Below the pieces are notes generated by a model. That model did no database searches. It was not told where the DNA came from and was given only the letters and a program-made list of their open reading frames with translations. Shown piece after piece: positions 1-11,456 of a DNA stretch of 64,000 bases (its first letter is position 1; each line of letters begins with the position of its first letter). Origin of the DNA: Montifringilla adamsi (Eukaryota > Chordata > Aves > Passeriformes > Passeridae); contig JAGGNK010012003.1 in NCBI GenBank assembly GCA_017590115.1, forward strand, positions 2,557,041 through 2,621,040, read 5' to 3'. A program made the position numbers and the translations under genes.

Positions 1-2098
1 TCATGAAGGGTCTCTCTGTATTTTCTAGTTTTGGTTTGTATTTAATTCCTGGCTCTTACTTTGTTTTTTTTTACCCTGGGAGTGTGGAGTGGAGAGGGGC
101 ACATACTGGGGCTGGCTGAGTTTTGGGTGGAGGCCTGGAGGATTCTTTTCTCCCTTTTTGTTGGTTTTTAGGATGTTTGAGGTGCTGACCCCAGTGGGGT
201 GGGAGTCAGGGTGGCAGGATTGGTGCTGTGGGATGAGGAGGGAAGGGATTCCCAGGAGAGGCAGGGAGATGCCTGAGCCTGACCCTTCCCTGGGACCACC
301 TCCAGCTGTGGGAGCTCCAGCTGTGGGGCATCTCTAGAAGCTCCAGATGTGGTACATCTCAGGGATTTGGGACTCGGCCACCCCTGTTTCCCCTTCATGC
401 TTTGTCCCGATGGGTGGGGTGGCAAAGCCTGAACCAGCAGATTTTGGGGCTGGGCCTGGGATCCACAAGATGCTCAGGGGAGTGGGGTAGAAGCAAAGGG
501 AAGTGAGAGCTCCATGCTGGTGTCCCATGGGGAATAGCCAGGCTGGCTGTCCTCTCTGGGGGCTCCTGGTTCTCGGGGTTTTGGGGGTATCCATTACCCC
601 ACCGACTACTCTGGACATGTCCTGCCATCATCATCCTGCTCAGGGCTAAAATTGTCACCTTGTCACCCTGGAATGGTGCTGGGACTGGGAATAAGGAGCA
701 CTGGTGGTACTGGGGACTGGTGGGCACCAAAACCCCTCCACAGGAGCCCCGAGCCGGGCTGGGAGCTGGGGTGGAGCTCTCTGACAGCAGCAGTGACAGC
801 CCCTCCATCCCTCCCTGGGCATTGGGGATGGCTTTATCACTATGGCAGCTCAAGTCACTGCTTTAGGGACAGCTCTTCTGCCTTGTTCCAAGCTGGGACA
901 CCACGGGAGCCTGGCAGGAGCTGTGAGAACTGGACCTGGAGTCCCACATTCCTTGGAGCCGCGTTCATCCATTATCCCCCAGTGCCACCCATTAATATCC
1001 AGAGAGCTTTGAACCCTCCTGGGCTGACCTCAAACTTGCCCTCCCTCCTCTCCAGGGCCTTCCCTGTGTGCTTTCCCCCCATAAGTGGGGATATAGCCCC
1101 GGGAGCCCCTGCTGTGGCCCAGGGGATAAGCCAGGATCAAGATTCCCCCCTGGAGCGTGGCTGCAGTGATCCCGAGGGCCGACAGCTGGGGCTGGGCTAA
1201 GCTGCTGCTTCTGGAGCAGGGGAACAGGAGGAGGGAGAGCAGGTGGACGCAGGGATGGAGGCAGCAGGATGGGGAGGCTCTGCCTGTGCCCCATTTTCTG
1301 GGGATTCAGGAGAGGAAGGTGTTTGAGCTGGTGGCTCCATGCAGTCTGTCCATCAGCCTCCTCTCCACCAGGCTGGCCGAGCCCAGCATCCCCTGCATCA
1401 GGAGTGGGGATGATGATGATGATGAAGATGATGACTTAAACCCGATGTTGGGAGGATGTGCAGGGGCTTTGGGTGCTGTTTTTTCCAGGGCTGGGATTTA
1501 AGGCAGGGCTGGAGGGTGCTGCCACTGTCCCCACGTGCCCTCCCGGGCGGGCAGAGCAGCTCGGCCCATCTGGCCCCGTGTCTGGGGCACATCTGGCAGG
1601 GCTCCACAAAGGGGTCACCAAACACAAAGGTGTGTTTACATCTGGGCAGGTCCCCCCGGCTTCCCGAGGGGACCCGCGGGAGTCCCGCCGTGGGGCTGGG
1701 GGTGGCTCCTCGGCCCTGGGGGCTCGGGAAGCCCCCGGGCCAGTGGGGATGTGGCCAGGCACGGAGAGCTGTGCTCCGGCTGGCCGTGCTGAGCTGCCGG
1801 GCTGGAAGGGCCATATGGGCCCCTCAGTGCCGGCCCAATAAACCCGGAATGCAGGTCAGGTGCTGCAAATCCCGCTCAGCACAGCGGCAGCAGGGCTGCA
1901 GAGCAGAGCCAGCCGGCAGGGCTTAACCCTTCTGTCCCCCAGACCCGGCCAGGGGGAGACGTGAGGCCACCTCCCCTCCCGGGGGTGACAAGGAAGGGCA
2001 GGGGACAGTGGGGACTGCAGCCTCCTGAGCTGTGGTGTCTGTCCACCCTTCCTGTCTCCTTCCAGGCACCCTTCTTCCATCTCTTAAGATGTTGGGAC

Positions 2099-2150
2099 CT
2101 TCCCTTCCCTTCCCTTCCCTTCCCTTCCCTTCCCTTCCCTTCCCTTCCCC
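2099..2150 (+). repeat. (TTCCC)n microsatellite
   Basis: About ten tandem CTTCC/TTCCC units in intron 1, a polypurine-polypyrimidine tract. A similar array occurs at 32371. Confidence 0.95.
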
Positions 2151-2316
2151 TGGAGCTGTTAGCTTGCTGTCCGTCCGTCCATCCATCCATCCAGTTTTAT
2201 TTATCCCTATTCCCCCTTTCCCTCACCCACAGCTCCACGCACCTCCTGCCTCCCTTGTCCTTCTCCCCCGTCCCTTTGTCTGTGATTCCAGCCTGGGTTA
2301 GACCCTCTCCTGTCGG

Positions 2317-2475
2317 GATTAGTTTAGGGCCAGGGAAGGGAAGCACCGCTCCCGTCCCCTGCTGGCTACATATTAGAGCATCATTTAAATGCATTTGGTC
2401 TGGGAAGGAAATCGCTTCCCTGGGTGCCGCCAATCCTCCGGCGCTAAACTAATCATGGCCATGGCATTAATCTCC
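2317..2475. promoter_or_regulatory. Candidate regulatory element with 11-bp inverted repeat
   Basis: GATTAGTTTAG (2317-2327) and its exact reverse complement CTAAACTAATC (2444-2454) flank a block with ACATATTAGAGCATCATTTA and AATGCATTTGGTC. It is low-repeat and AT-richer than its surroundings. The function is a guess from motif density. Confidence 0.3.
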
Positions 2476-3279
2476 AGCCCAGCCTGGCCTGGCCCTGTCC
2501 CCACCCCAGCTGGCATGGCCGGGATGCAGGGCTCGGTGACAGGGCCACCTGCGTGTCCCCGTTGCGGCACCAAAACGGGTTTGGGAGGAGTTTTCCTCGT
2601 CCTGCTACACCCAACCCTCATTATCCAGCAGAGAATCCCCACGGAGGGAGGGAGGTGCTGGGTGCTGGAGGGGCCAAATCGCACCCAAGGCCTGTGAGAG
2701 AGGGTGGGTGACAGAGGGTGCCCCTCACTGCAGGCACTGGGTGCTCACCAGGGGGGCACAGAGCTTCCCTCTCCTCCGCTCAAGGGTGACACCAGAAATT
2801 CTGCAGCACCTCAAGACTGGATTTTGCTTGGGGCTGTGCTGGGCAGTGAGTTGGGTGGGATTTGGATGGGTTTTCCCTGTGAAATGTCCTGATGCTGCTC
2901 CAAACCCAGGAGATTTTGGAGGTCTGAAGTCTGATGCTGTTTCAGTGTGGGTTGAGCAAAGCCCCTTTCCCTGTACCCAAGTGTGTCCAGCTCATGTCGC
3001 TCCAGCTGCTGGATCCTCTCCCTCAAATAATCTCATGTCTTGGAAAAAATCCCATTTTCCGCTTGTTGGGGATGGCAGGAGGATGCAAACCTTCACCTTT
3101 CACAGCAGAAAACAACTTCCATGAATCACGAGGGCAGAAAGCCCCTCAGTGCTGGTATCACTGAGCAGAGGGGCACCCAGGGGTGCTTCCCAGGGTTTAG
3201 CACCTCTCCTGCCTCTCCGGGAGATGGGAAAACAGGCAGAGCAAGCGGGATGGGGTGGCAGGGGCTGGAGCTGTGGCAG

Positions 3280-3900
3280 TGCGTCCCCAGCATTCCCACA
3301 ACCCCGGGGAATTCTGTGCCTGGCTCCGGGACAGCTTCCATCCCGGGATGCGGATTCTGCCTGTCCCCTATCCAGAGCTAATCCTTTTATGAACCCTCTA
3401 AGCTGCTTAACTCCCCTGTGCCCCGCAGCAGAGACCTCCCCGCCCGGGCCGGGGGCTCCTGCATCCCTTGAGCCCCGAGGAAAGCGGCAGGGGCCACTTT
3501 TTAGGGCTGGAAAAATCCTCCGGCTCCTGGCACGCTCCAAAGCCCCCGTGGGGAAGGGGGCTGAGTGATTGCGGGAGCGGAGCCGTCACATCCCACCTTT
3601 CCTCGCCGTTTGACACCGGTAATTCGGGCTCTGCTGCTCGGGAGCCGCTTGGGAGCGGCTGCAATCAGCGCCGGGAACGGGGGATGCGGGGGGCTGGCGG
3701 GGAGCCGAGGGGAGCGGGGGGGATCCAGCCCTCCTGGGAATTCCTGGCAGCCGCTGGAGAAGGCAAAGACCTTGAGATGTCTTCCAGGCTCCCGCAGCTG
3801 CCAGCAAAACGCGTGCCGGGCGCCGGCCGCCTTTCCCGGGAAGATTTCCATGGGTTTTCCTTCTGCTTGCAGTGCGGTAACCGGATCCTTCCGAGGGGCT
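3280..3900. other. CpG-rich patch in intron 1
   Basis: CpG dinucleotides are more frequent here than in neighbouring intron (for example GCGCCGGGAACGGGGGATGC and GCGTGCCGGGCGCCGGCCGC). It could be a regulatory CpG cluster or an alternative promoter 1 kb before exon 2. No matching first exon was found. Confidence 0.3.
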
Positions 3901-4777
3901 CGGGCAGCTCTGCCCCTCGGCTGGCAGGGGTTCCCTGCTCTGCCAGCCCTGGAGTTATTTTTTTAAGGCAAAATTGATCAAAATGAAGGACAAAAGGGGA
4001 GTTTTGAAGGGTCCTGGGTGCTGCTGGGGTTTTCACAAAGTGGCACCAACATCATCTGTGTCACCTTTCCACCAGGTCTGGAAAAATTTGGTCTGGGACA
4101 GGTTTATCACGTGGGGACAGCACAGTGTGGTTGACACCCCTGGGTGGATGGTAGGTGACAGACTGGCTGTGACACCACCCTTAAGGCAGGTGTGGGGACA
4201 GAGCAGGTCTGGGGGCTGATTTAGTCACCTTCCCTGGGTGATCTGGGAGCTGGAAGCAGAAGGAAAGCCTTGATAATAATAATAAATACATGGTGGGATC
4301 TGCCAGCCAAAAATTAACCTGGATGTAACTTTTGGTCATGAGCTTCTGGAGAAACTCAGCATCTGTGCCTTGGGAAGCAGGGATGGAGCTGGGATGAAGC
4401 CAGTCTGTTTCTGTAGAAGGGTTTGTGCTGGTTCAGGCAGTGCTGGGGTAGGTGACTGGTGCTTTAGGTTCCCCAGGGACAACACCAGGCTGGATGTGGC
4501 TTCAGCACACCCTGGACACCCCATCCCATGAGGGTGGCTTTGGTGAGGCTGCTGCCACCTGTCAGGAGGCACAATCCTGCTCGAGCTCCTGGGATCTTCT
4601 GCATTTTCGGTTTGTGGGACAGAAACCCAGCCAGGCTCTTGCTGCCCTTCTCAGAGGTTTGGGGGCTGAAACTCCAACTCCTCCTTGCTCCACTCTTGCC
4701 TGGCTCAGCGTTCCCTGCTCAGGAGCTGTTCCAGAGGGGATGCCCATGCTAACCTGCACTCTCCCTCCCCTCTGCAG

Positions 4778-5678
4778 CCCACGCCAAGGGCCCAGCCCCC
4801 AGCCCTGAGCCCGCCGAGCCCCCTGGTGCCATCCTGCTGCCCGTGAGCTACCGCCTGTCCAACACCCGCCTGGCCTTCTTCCTCAAGGAGCTGGGAGCCA
4901 GCCCGGCGGGCAACGGCAGCGCCCCTCTGCAGCGCTCCGAGCCCTTTGTCGTCTTCCAGACCAAGGAGCTGCCTGTCCTCAACGTCACCCTGGGGCCCTT
5001 CAGCACGGGGCTGGTGCTGCCCAAGGAGCACCTGCAGCCCTCCAGCACCCTGGAGGTGCCCGACCGCCTCACCGTCAACTGGAAGGTGCGCGCCTTCATC
5101 GTCCAGCCCCGGCTGGTGGCCAGCCAGCCCGTGGTCCAAGTGCTCTTCTACGTGGCCGGCCGGGACTGGGACGACTTCGACGTGACGGACCGGCTGCCCT
5201 GCGTGCGGCTCCACGCCTTCCGCGACGCCCGCGAGCTGAAGAGCTCGTGCCGGCTGCGGGGCAGCCTGGCCATGTGCCTGGTGCAGGCCGAGCTGCCCCA
5301 CGCCTGGTTCGGCCCCTCGGCCGTGCCGCTGGGCAGGAGGAAGAGCCCCGAGAGCCTGGAGGTGGTGCCGGGGGAGAGCCAGCAGGCCGAGCTGTACTAC
5401 ACCCTGCACGCGCCCGATGGAGCCGGACAGTGCCTTGGGGACACGGCCGCTCGCCGCGGGGCCGGCGGCGCTCGCACCGAGGGTCCCACGCAGCACCCAC
5501 TGCTGCGCATCGGCAGCGTCAGCCTCCTGCAGCCCCCGCCCGGGCCCGCCCTGCAGGAGCATCACCTGGATGGAAACGTCTTCATCCGCCTGCCCGACAA
5601 GCCCCTGAAGCCCGGGGAGGTGCTGAGCATCCTCCTCTACCTGATGTCCAACTCCACGGTGGAGCACTTCACCCTCAG
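4778..5678 (+). CDS. TMEM132E: TMEM132E exon 2 (N-terminal ectodomain)
   Basis: This is the large second exon of a TMEM132-family single-pass membrane protein. It starts with the last two bases of a split codon after AG at 4776-4777. It ends in AG|GTGAGG at 5678, phase 2. It encodes about 299 residues, beginning HAKGPAPSPEP and running into LPVSYRLSNTRLAFFLKE. I recognise the family blocks SEPFVVFQTKELPVLNVTL, VNWKVRAFIV, FYVAGRDWDDFDVTDRLPC, QQAELYYTLHAP, TQHPLLRIGSVSL and LPDKPLKPGEVLSILLYL. These fit TMEM132E better than its paralogues. N-glycosylation sequons lie at Asn45, Asn68 and Asn291 (counting from the codon at 4780). The cysteines in LPCVRL, SSCRL and AMCLV probably form ectodomain disulfides. 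The family is proposed to have Ig-like extracellular domains and an adhesion role. Human TMEM132E is linked to recessive deafness (DFNB99). Confidence 0.96.
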
Positions 5679-6815
5679 GTGAGGCTCTGGGGCTGTTCCC
5701 GCTGCTTTTGCCAAGAGGTGGGTGTGGAAAAGCAGCTGTGGGAAGGAGGATGTGGTGTTTGTAGGATCTGCTGGAGGCTGGAGCTGGTCTGGAATATCTG
5801 GAACGTGGGTTTGCAGTGGGAGTTTCCCGCAGGAAAGGGAAGGGCTGTCCACGCAGGACATCTGTGCACTGCCACTGTGCACTGCTGCCTTTGCTCTCCC
5901 AGCATTCCCAGTTACACTGGGATCCTGCCAGCAGCTCTGGGTTTATTCCCAGCCACTTTGGGGACAAGATGTGGTACCATGCTAGGGCTGCTGTGGAGTG
6001 AGGGGGGTTCCCATATCCCCTCCTCCTGCCCCAGAACCAGATGGGAGCAGAATGGGGCAGTGAGCAGGAGATGCTGGGAACCCCAGTGTGTGCAGGGGGA
6101 CCCCCCTCACTTTAGTGTGTCCCTAAAGATGGGGACACAAGCCCTGGCCACACCTCTTCAAAGGGCACTTGCAAGTGTCCCTGTGGCCTCTGGACCAGCA
6201 GGGAGCTCCTGGAATGGGAGATGTGGTGCTCCGGGCTCCCCTGTCCTTCACGCCAGGGATCCCAATGCCTGGGGTCAGCACTGGGGCTGGAGGTCCAAAA
6301 TGTTGTCATCTTATTGCAAAAGTTCCATACTGTTGTCTCCTTATCACAAAAGTTTCATACCTTCTTGGTGTTTTCTTGTGGGCAGCTCCTCAGATCACTG
6401 ACTCTGTTTTCCTCACAAAGCAGCCAACTGGCTCCAGTTCCCTTCCCAACCAGCCAACCCACTCTCTTACAGCACTCTTCTTCTCACTGGTCTCAGCTGT
6501 GGCCTGTTAAAGTCAGGCCTGTTCTAATCTTTGGTAATTGGCCCATCTGCAACTCCTTAGGGGTGAGATTACTTTCTGCACCATCTTTATTTTCTTATAT
6601 TCTATCCCCTCACACCAAAATCCTTCTGGAGCAGTGACTGGAGGGACAAAATGCCATGAAAGAGGAGCTGGAATGGGCTGTTGCTGCCAGCCTGGGTGAT
6701 GCCTCCCACAGCCTGAAGGGATCAGGGGAAAAACTCTACTGTGCCATGGCAGGGTGTCCCAGGGGACCCAGGAGTGCCTGAGGGCGAGGACCCATCCCTG
6801 ACTTGCTCTCTTCAG
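5679..6815 (+). other. TMEM132E: TMEM132E intron 2
   Basis: A phase-2 intron of 1137 nt with GTGAGG donor and CTCTCTTCAG acceptor. The middle holds an AT-richer block (about 6295-6625) that looks like an inserted LTR fragment. Otherwise no feature is seen. Confidence 0.9.
6295..6625 (-). mobile_element. Probable endogenous-retrovirus LTR fragment
   Basis: This AT-richer block differs sharply from the flanking GC-rich intron. Read on the minus strand it starts TGTGAGGGGATAGAATA, is quickly followed by AATAAAG, and ends in two imperfect direct repeats of a CTTTTG(T/C)(A/G)ATAAG type motif (plus-strand 6302-6355). It resembles avian ERV LTRs in my memory, but I cannot name the family. No target-site duplication is clear. 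A repeat-library search is needed to confirm it. Confidence 0.4.
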
Positions 6816-6956
6816 GGTGAAGGCCAAGAAAGGTGTGAACCTGCTCAGCACCAAGTCCAGGAGCGGGCAGTGGCTGGTGAGCTCGGAGCTGCTGACGGGT
6901 GGCAAACACTCCACAGCCACTGTCGACGTGTCCAAGGTGGATGGGGCCGGGCCCAG
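6816..6956 (+). CDS. TMEM132E: TMEM132E exon 3
   Basis: This exon has 141 nt, phase 2 at both ends, flanked by TTCAG at 6811-6815 and GTAAGA at 6957. It encodes residues 301-346 plus split arginines, including VKAKKGVNLLSTKSRSGQW, SSELLTGGKHSTATVDV and KVDGAGP. These are characteristic of TMEM132E. It continues the N-terminal domain and joins in frame to the HFTL(R) end of exon 2. Nothing unusual is seen. Confidence 0.95.
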
Positions 6957-7988
6957 GTAAGAGCTGCACCTCTGGGAATGCCAGGGGAGTGCTGGGTTTG
7001 GGTCTGGAGCAGTTCTCCCTGGGCGGCTGCAGTGCCACCTGGGTGCTGGCAGGGGAAACTGAGGATTTCAGGGCTGAGTTGTGAAGCTATGGAGGATTCC
7101 TTAGTCTGGGGTGGAAGAATTTTAACGTTTTTATTAGGTTTTAATGCTGTGAAAAGCAGCAGCTCTTTGCTGTCTATTCTGGTGTCTCCACTGGGAAGGA
7201 AGGGGAGTAAGGCAAGGTCCCATCTGAGCCCTAAAGTGATGCATAAGTGTTGGATGGGGAGCAGGGTCCAAGTCAGCACCTGAGACAGGCAGTTCTGCCC
7301 TGCTCACACATTCCTGGGACTCTGGGAAAGGCTGGGAAAGAGCAGATGAGGAGAGCCCTGGAGATCAAAGTGAGAATGATCTGAAGGAGAAAGGACCCAC
7401 AACGCCAAGTTGAGACCTCAGAGGGTTCTCAGCTGGAAGGGGAGATGTGAGACTGGCAGGACGTGGCATGTGAGGGCAGGGGATGGACATGGGGTCAAAA
7501 ACTGCAGCAGGAAAGATTCTGAAGTGCTGGAAAACAAGAGTGATTTCTGTGACTGTGTGTTGGAAAAAGGGACACAAGTGTCTCCAGTACCTGGGAGCAA
7601 CTGGATGTGCTCAAGCAATTCCTGTCCTCTGCTGTGGAAATCTCCACACATCTCTGTCCTTACACCAAAACTAAGAAATTCGGGGGCCAGACTCTTGAAA
7701 TAAAAAGATCACCTCAGCCCTGCCTGCTTGGGTGTGACCTCCAAAAAACTGCAGAACGCATTTCTCACCAGGACAGCAGATTATACATCATCCCAGCCCA
7801 CTGCTTCCAAAAAGAAGCCACAGCAAAAAAAAAAAAAACAAAAAACAAAAAACAAAAACAAAAAAAGCGCTAACGCTGGTTCCAAGGAAAAAGCTGTGGA
7901 GGAAGCCAGGTTGTGGCAGTTCTGTGTTCCCCTTGGGATGCCCACTGCAGCTGCAGTGTGCCTGGAGCCCTGGGCTTTGTGCTTTTCC

Positions 7989-8029
7989 AAACCCTAACCC
8001 TAGGCGTAACCCTAATCCTAACCCTAGGC
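7989..8029 (+). repeat. Interstitial telomere-like (CCCTAA) tract, copy 1
   Basis: Degenerate CCCTAA repeats: AACCCTAACCCTAGG, then GTAACCCTAATCCTAACC, then CTAGG. The plus strand carries the C-rich orientation. It sits inside the intron 3 tandem array and recurs with it. Confidence 0.85.
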
Positions 8030-8613
8030 AGGAAAAGCAGCCACGGTCCCCTGGCTGCTCTAGCAGTGTCCCCAGTGCCTCTAGCCTCCTGTCCTTCTCA
8101 CAGCCACCCGACAGCACAGGGTGCAGAGCTGCCAGCAGTGGGCTCCTCTTGCCCTTCCCCCTCTCCTGCTGCCAGCACCACTTCCAATCAGCCTCCAAAG
8201 GTTAGAGACGGGGGAGGAATTTAAAGTGATTACAATCACCTTTTAGATAAACAACTCCATGAAATATTAACAGAATGGAGAGGATGAATGGCTCTAAACC
8301 GTGTTGCCCTCCAGGCTGTGCAAACAGAGGAGTTGCTTTGTTGGGGCTCTGGGGTCTTTTGCAGCACTGGCTCTGCAGGTAGTATCTGTGAGCCCTGAGC
8401 TTTGGGTTCAGAATGGCCAATTTGAGAAGAAGCCACAGCAAAAAAAAAAAAAACAAAAAACAAAAAACAAAAACAAAAAAAGCGCTAACGCTGGTTCCAA
8501 GGAAAAAGCTGTGGAGGAAGCCAGGTTGTGGCAGTTCTGTGTTCCCCTTGGGATGCCCACTGCAGCTGCAGTGTGCCTGGAGCCCTGGGCTATTTGGTTT
8601 TCAAAACCCAAAC

Positions 8614-8637
8614 AGTAACCCTAACCCTAGTCCTAGG
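8614..8637 (+). repeat. Interstitial telomere-like tract, divergent copy
   Basis: GTAACCCTAACCCTAG followed by TCCTAGG, within the partial middle copy of the intron 3 array. Its flanks differ from the other two tracts, and this is where copy 2 stops matching copy 1. Confidence 0.8.
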
Positions 8638-8773
8638 CAGGAAATCAGCCTAGGGCTGGGGCTGGTTCCAGGGAAAAAGCTGTGAAGAAGGCATGTTGTG
8701 GCAGTTTTGTGTTCCCCTTGGGATGCCCTTTGCAGCTGCAGTGTGCCTGGAGCCCTGGGCTTTGTGCTTTTCC

Positions 8774-8814
8774 AAACCCTAACCCTAGGCGTAACCCTAA
8801 TCCTAACCCTAGGC
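8774..8814 (+). repeat. Interstitial telomere-like (CCCTAA) tract, copy 3
   Basis: Identical in layout to the tract at 7989-8029 (offset 785). It has the same GGCGTAACCC interruption, so it was copied with the array rather than arising independently. Confidence 0.85.
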
Positions 8815-10833
8815 AGGAAAAGCAGCCACGGTCCCGTGGCTGCTCTAGCAGTGTCCCCAGTGCCTCTAGCCTCCTGTCCTTCTCACAGCCATCCGACAGC
8901 ACAGGGTGCAGAGCTGCCAGCAGTGGGCTCCTCTTGCCCTTCCCCCTCTCCTGCTGCCAGCACCACTTCCAATCAGCCTCCAAAGGTTAGAGACGGGGGA
9001 GGAATTTAAAGTGATTACAATCACCTTTTAGATAAACAACTCCATGAAATATTAACAGAATGGAGAGGATGAATGGCTCTAAACCGTGTTGCCCTCCAGG
9101 CTGTGCAAACAGAGGAGTTGCTTTGTTGGGGCTCTGGGGTCTTTTGCAGCACTGGCTCTGCAGGTAGTATCTGTGAGCCCTGAGCTTTGGGTTCAGAATG
9201 GCCAATTTGAGGTGTTTTACACCCCGGCAGCTGCATCCTTAATTGTTCCCCCAATGCTGGCAGCCTGGCTGTTGTTTGTTCTGAGGATGTCATGCTGGGG
9301 GAGGGCAGAGGATGGTGGCTGAGCCTGGCAGTGTTCCTGGGACACCTCGGTGCACCCCATGTCAAGAAGTCCCATTTCCACACCACCTCTGCCTCTGCTT
9401 TGCCTTTGGACCTGCTCTTCCCAGCTAGGTTTGATACTCCTGGCACTGAAAGAGCAGCCAAATCTGCTTTTCATTCCCTGTGGCCTTTGGTGATTCCTCT
9501 TGAACCACAGATTTGCCTTGGGGCAGAGCAAGACCCCACCAGCCCCTGTGGATCAGCTCCACTGCAAAGCCCATCACGGCTGCTGTGGGATCAGGGAGAA
9601 GAGAGCAGGGATCAGGGCTTGCTGTGGCCTGGAGCAGCTCTTGCTCTCCTTTTTCCCTGCTCCCTGTCACTCATTAGATATTGATTAGAGAGAAACCTGG
9701 CTGTGCCCTGCTTTCCCAGATCGATGGGACCTTCTCAATTGCTGCCGCGCTGAGCTGAAAGCAGAGCCAGTCCTGGCTTCCCTCCCACTGGAATTCACTT
9801 CTCCTCCCCTCCTCGTTGGCTCTGGGGGGCTTTTACCAATGTTGTGGTTTGTGGGGGCTCTGGGAATTCCTCTGGGGTGTTCAAATTTTGGGGAGCAGTG
9901 AAGTTTGACTTGGGACAGAGTCAAACCCTGAGTCACTCCAAGGATTTGCAGAGCTGGGAGGGCAGGATCAGGTCTGGCAAGGTTTGATTGTAGGCATGGG
10001 GAGTAGGAATAATTTATGCTGCAGCTGTGGGTTGTGTCCAAGCCACAATGTCCTGCCTTGGGGACACCCCAGAGATGATGTCCACCCTGTCCTTTAGCTC
10101 CATGTCCTGCTGTCCTCAGCCCTGGCATTAATTTGTGTGTGCTTGCTGAGCTGTTGGGTCCAGGCTGTTCTTACCTGTCCCCTGCTCATCCTCCCTCACA
10201 GGCTGGGGACAGCTCTGCCATGTCCCAGCTCAGTGCTGTCCCACCTGCAATCTGGGCTTGAAACTCTCCTGTGACTCAGTTTCCCTATGGGATCCTATTG
10301 GAAAGGCCTGTAAAGTCAGCAGCTTGGTCTGAGCTCCTGTGTTGACACTTGTTTGTCATTCCTGATTGCTCTCGGTGTGGGACACTTGGGATCTGACCTG
10401 CGGGACATGAGTGTCCAGGCAGGAGCAGTAAATCTATCCACACTGCTGGGAAGATGGGGTCAGGGAGACAAGGCCAGCACCTGCAGCCAGCCACTGTCCC
10501 CAGAGGCCATGGCCACACGCCCACCCCGTGATGTCACCCAGCAGCCCTGGCAGAGCTGATGAGGGTTCTTTGTCCTGCTGGTGGTGAAAAACATTTCTGT
10601 CTCCCACTGGGAGATTCCCATGGGAATCTGCAGGATCCCATCGGAGCAGCCTCTGCAGAGGTGGGGTCAGGGTTGCTGGGTTTGGGTGGCACCCACTGCC
10701 AGTCCCCCTTGGCAGCCTGGGGACACCAAGGAGACCTGCTGGGGGCTCTGATGGCCTGGTGCTTATCCCAAGGTGTCTGTGGGACCTGGGACAGCCACCT
10801 CACTGTGTCCCCTCCTCCTGCCCCCCTGCCCAG

Positions 10834-11026
10834 GGATGGGGACTCTTCATCTGAGATCATGCAGCTGGATTTCGAGATGGAGAACTTCACGAGCCAGTCG
10901 GTGACGCGCCGCATCATGTGGCACATTGACTACCGGGGCCGTAACCCCCCGCCCGACCTGGAGAAGGTGGTCACGGAGCTGACGGTCATCCAGAGGGACA
11001 TCAGAGCCATTGTACCCCTGGCCATG
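10834..11026 (+). CDS. TMEM132E: TMEM132E exon 4
   Basis: This exon has 193 nt, entering at phase 2 and leaving at phase 0 (GCCATG|GTGAGC). It encodes residues 348-411: DGDSSEIMQLDFEMENFTSQ, then SVTRRIMWHIDYRGRNPPP and EKVVTELTVIQRDIRAIVPL. The LDFEMENFTSQ and RRIMWHIDYRG blocks are hallmark TMEM132E sequence. Asn364 in NFT is a probable glycosylation site. The acceptor follows a CCTCCTCCTGCCCCCCTG tract. Confidence 0.96.

Positions 11027-11456
<430 letters not shown>

Larger units (their letters stand above)
1..4777 (+). other. TMEM132E: TMEM132E intron 1, 3' portion (no coding exon seen)
   Basis: This stretch lies upstream of the first recognisable TMEM132E exon. That exon begins with a split codon, so at least one earlier exon must exist. 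I found no ATG-led signal-peptide exon here that would join in the right phase, so exon 1 is inferred to be upstream of the window. The interval holds a short GAT repeat (about 1409-1434), a TTCCC repeat (2099-2150), an AT-rich candidate element near 2317-2475 and CpG-rich patches near 1540-1760 and 3280-3900. Many short open frames exist, but none resembles a known protein. The intron ends in a good pyrimidine tract and AG at 4776-4777. Confidence 0.75.
7813..9210 (+). repeat. Nested tandem duplication in intron 3
   Basis: Unit 1 runs 7813-8427. It opens with AGAAGCCACAGC and a long A/AAC tract, then GCGCTAACGCTGG, a telomere-like tract and a conserved-looking block ending AATGGCCAATTTGAG. 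A second, partial copy (offset 615) starts at 8428 and matches to about 8600. It then diverges into a different telomere-like tract. A third copy (offset 785 from unit 1) matches 7875-8425 at 8660-9210. The long 3' part differs between copies 1 and 3 at only a few bases (for example CCTGGCTGC against CGTGGCTGC near 8050 and 8835), so the duplication is recent or an assembly artefact. The left junction is an A-rich tract. Confidence 0.9.
6957..10833 (+). other. TMEM132E: TMEM132E intron 3
   Basis: A 3877-nt phase-2 intron with GTAAGA donor and a pyrimidine-rich CTGCCCAG acceptor. It contains the nested tandem array at 7813-9210 with adenine-rich tracts and telomere-like CCCTAA runs, described separately. 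The stretches 6957-7812 and 9211-10833 look like ordinary GC-rich intron with no recognisable feature. Confidence 0.9.

Noticed and set aside
3468..3977. Possible TMEM132E exon 1 in a CpG-rich patch
   Set aside because: No ATG followed by a hydrophobic signal peptide and a donor in the phase needed to join exon 2.
4705..5967. 420-codon minus-strand open frame opposite exon 2
   Set aside because: It is antisense to the recognised TMEM132E exon. High GC in third positions opens the opposite frame. No protein family resemblance.
5247..6401. 384-codon plus-strand open frame overlapping exon 2
   Set aside because: It reads exon 2 in the wrong frame and runs through the donor into intron. Its composition (Arg/Ala/Pro) is that of a GC-rich shadow frame.
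7788..8983. Repeated short frames such as 8301-8618 and 8645-8983
   Set aside because: They come from the intron 3 tandem array, including translated poly(A)/AAC tracts and telomere-like repeats.
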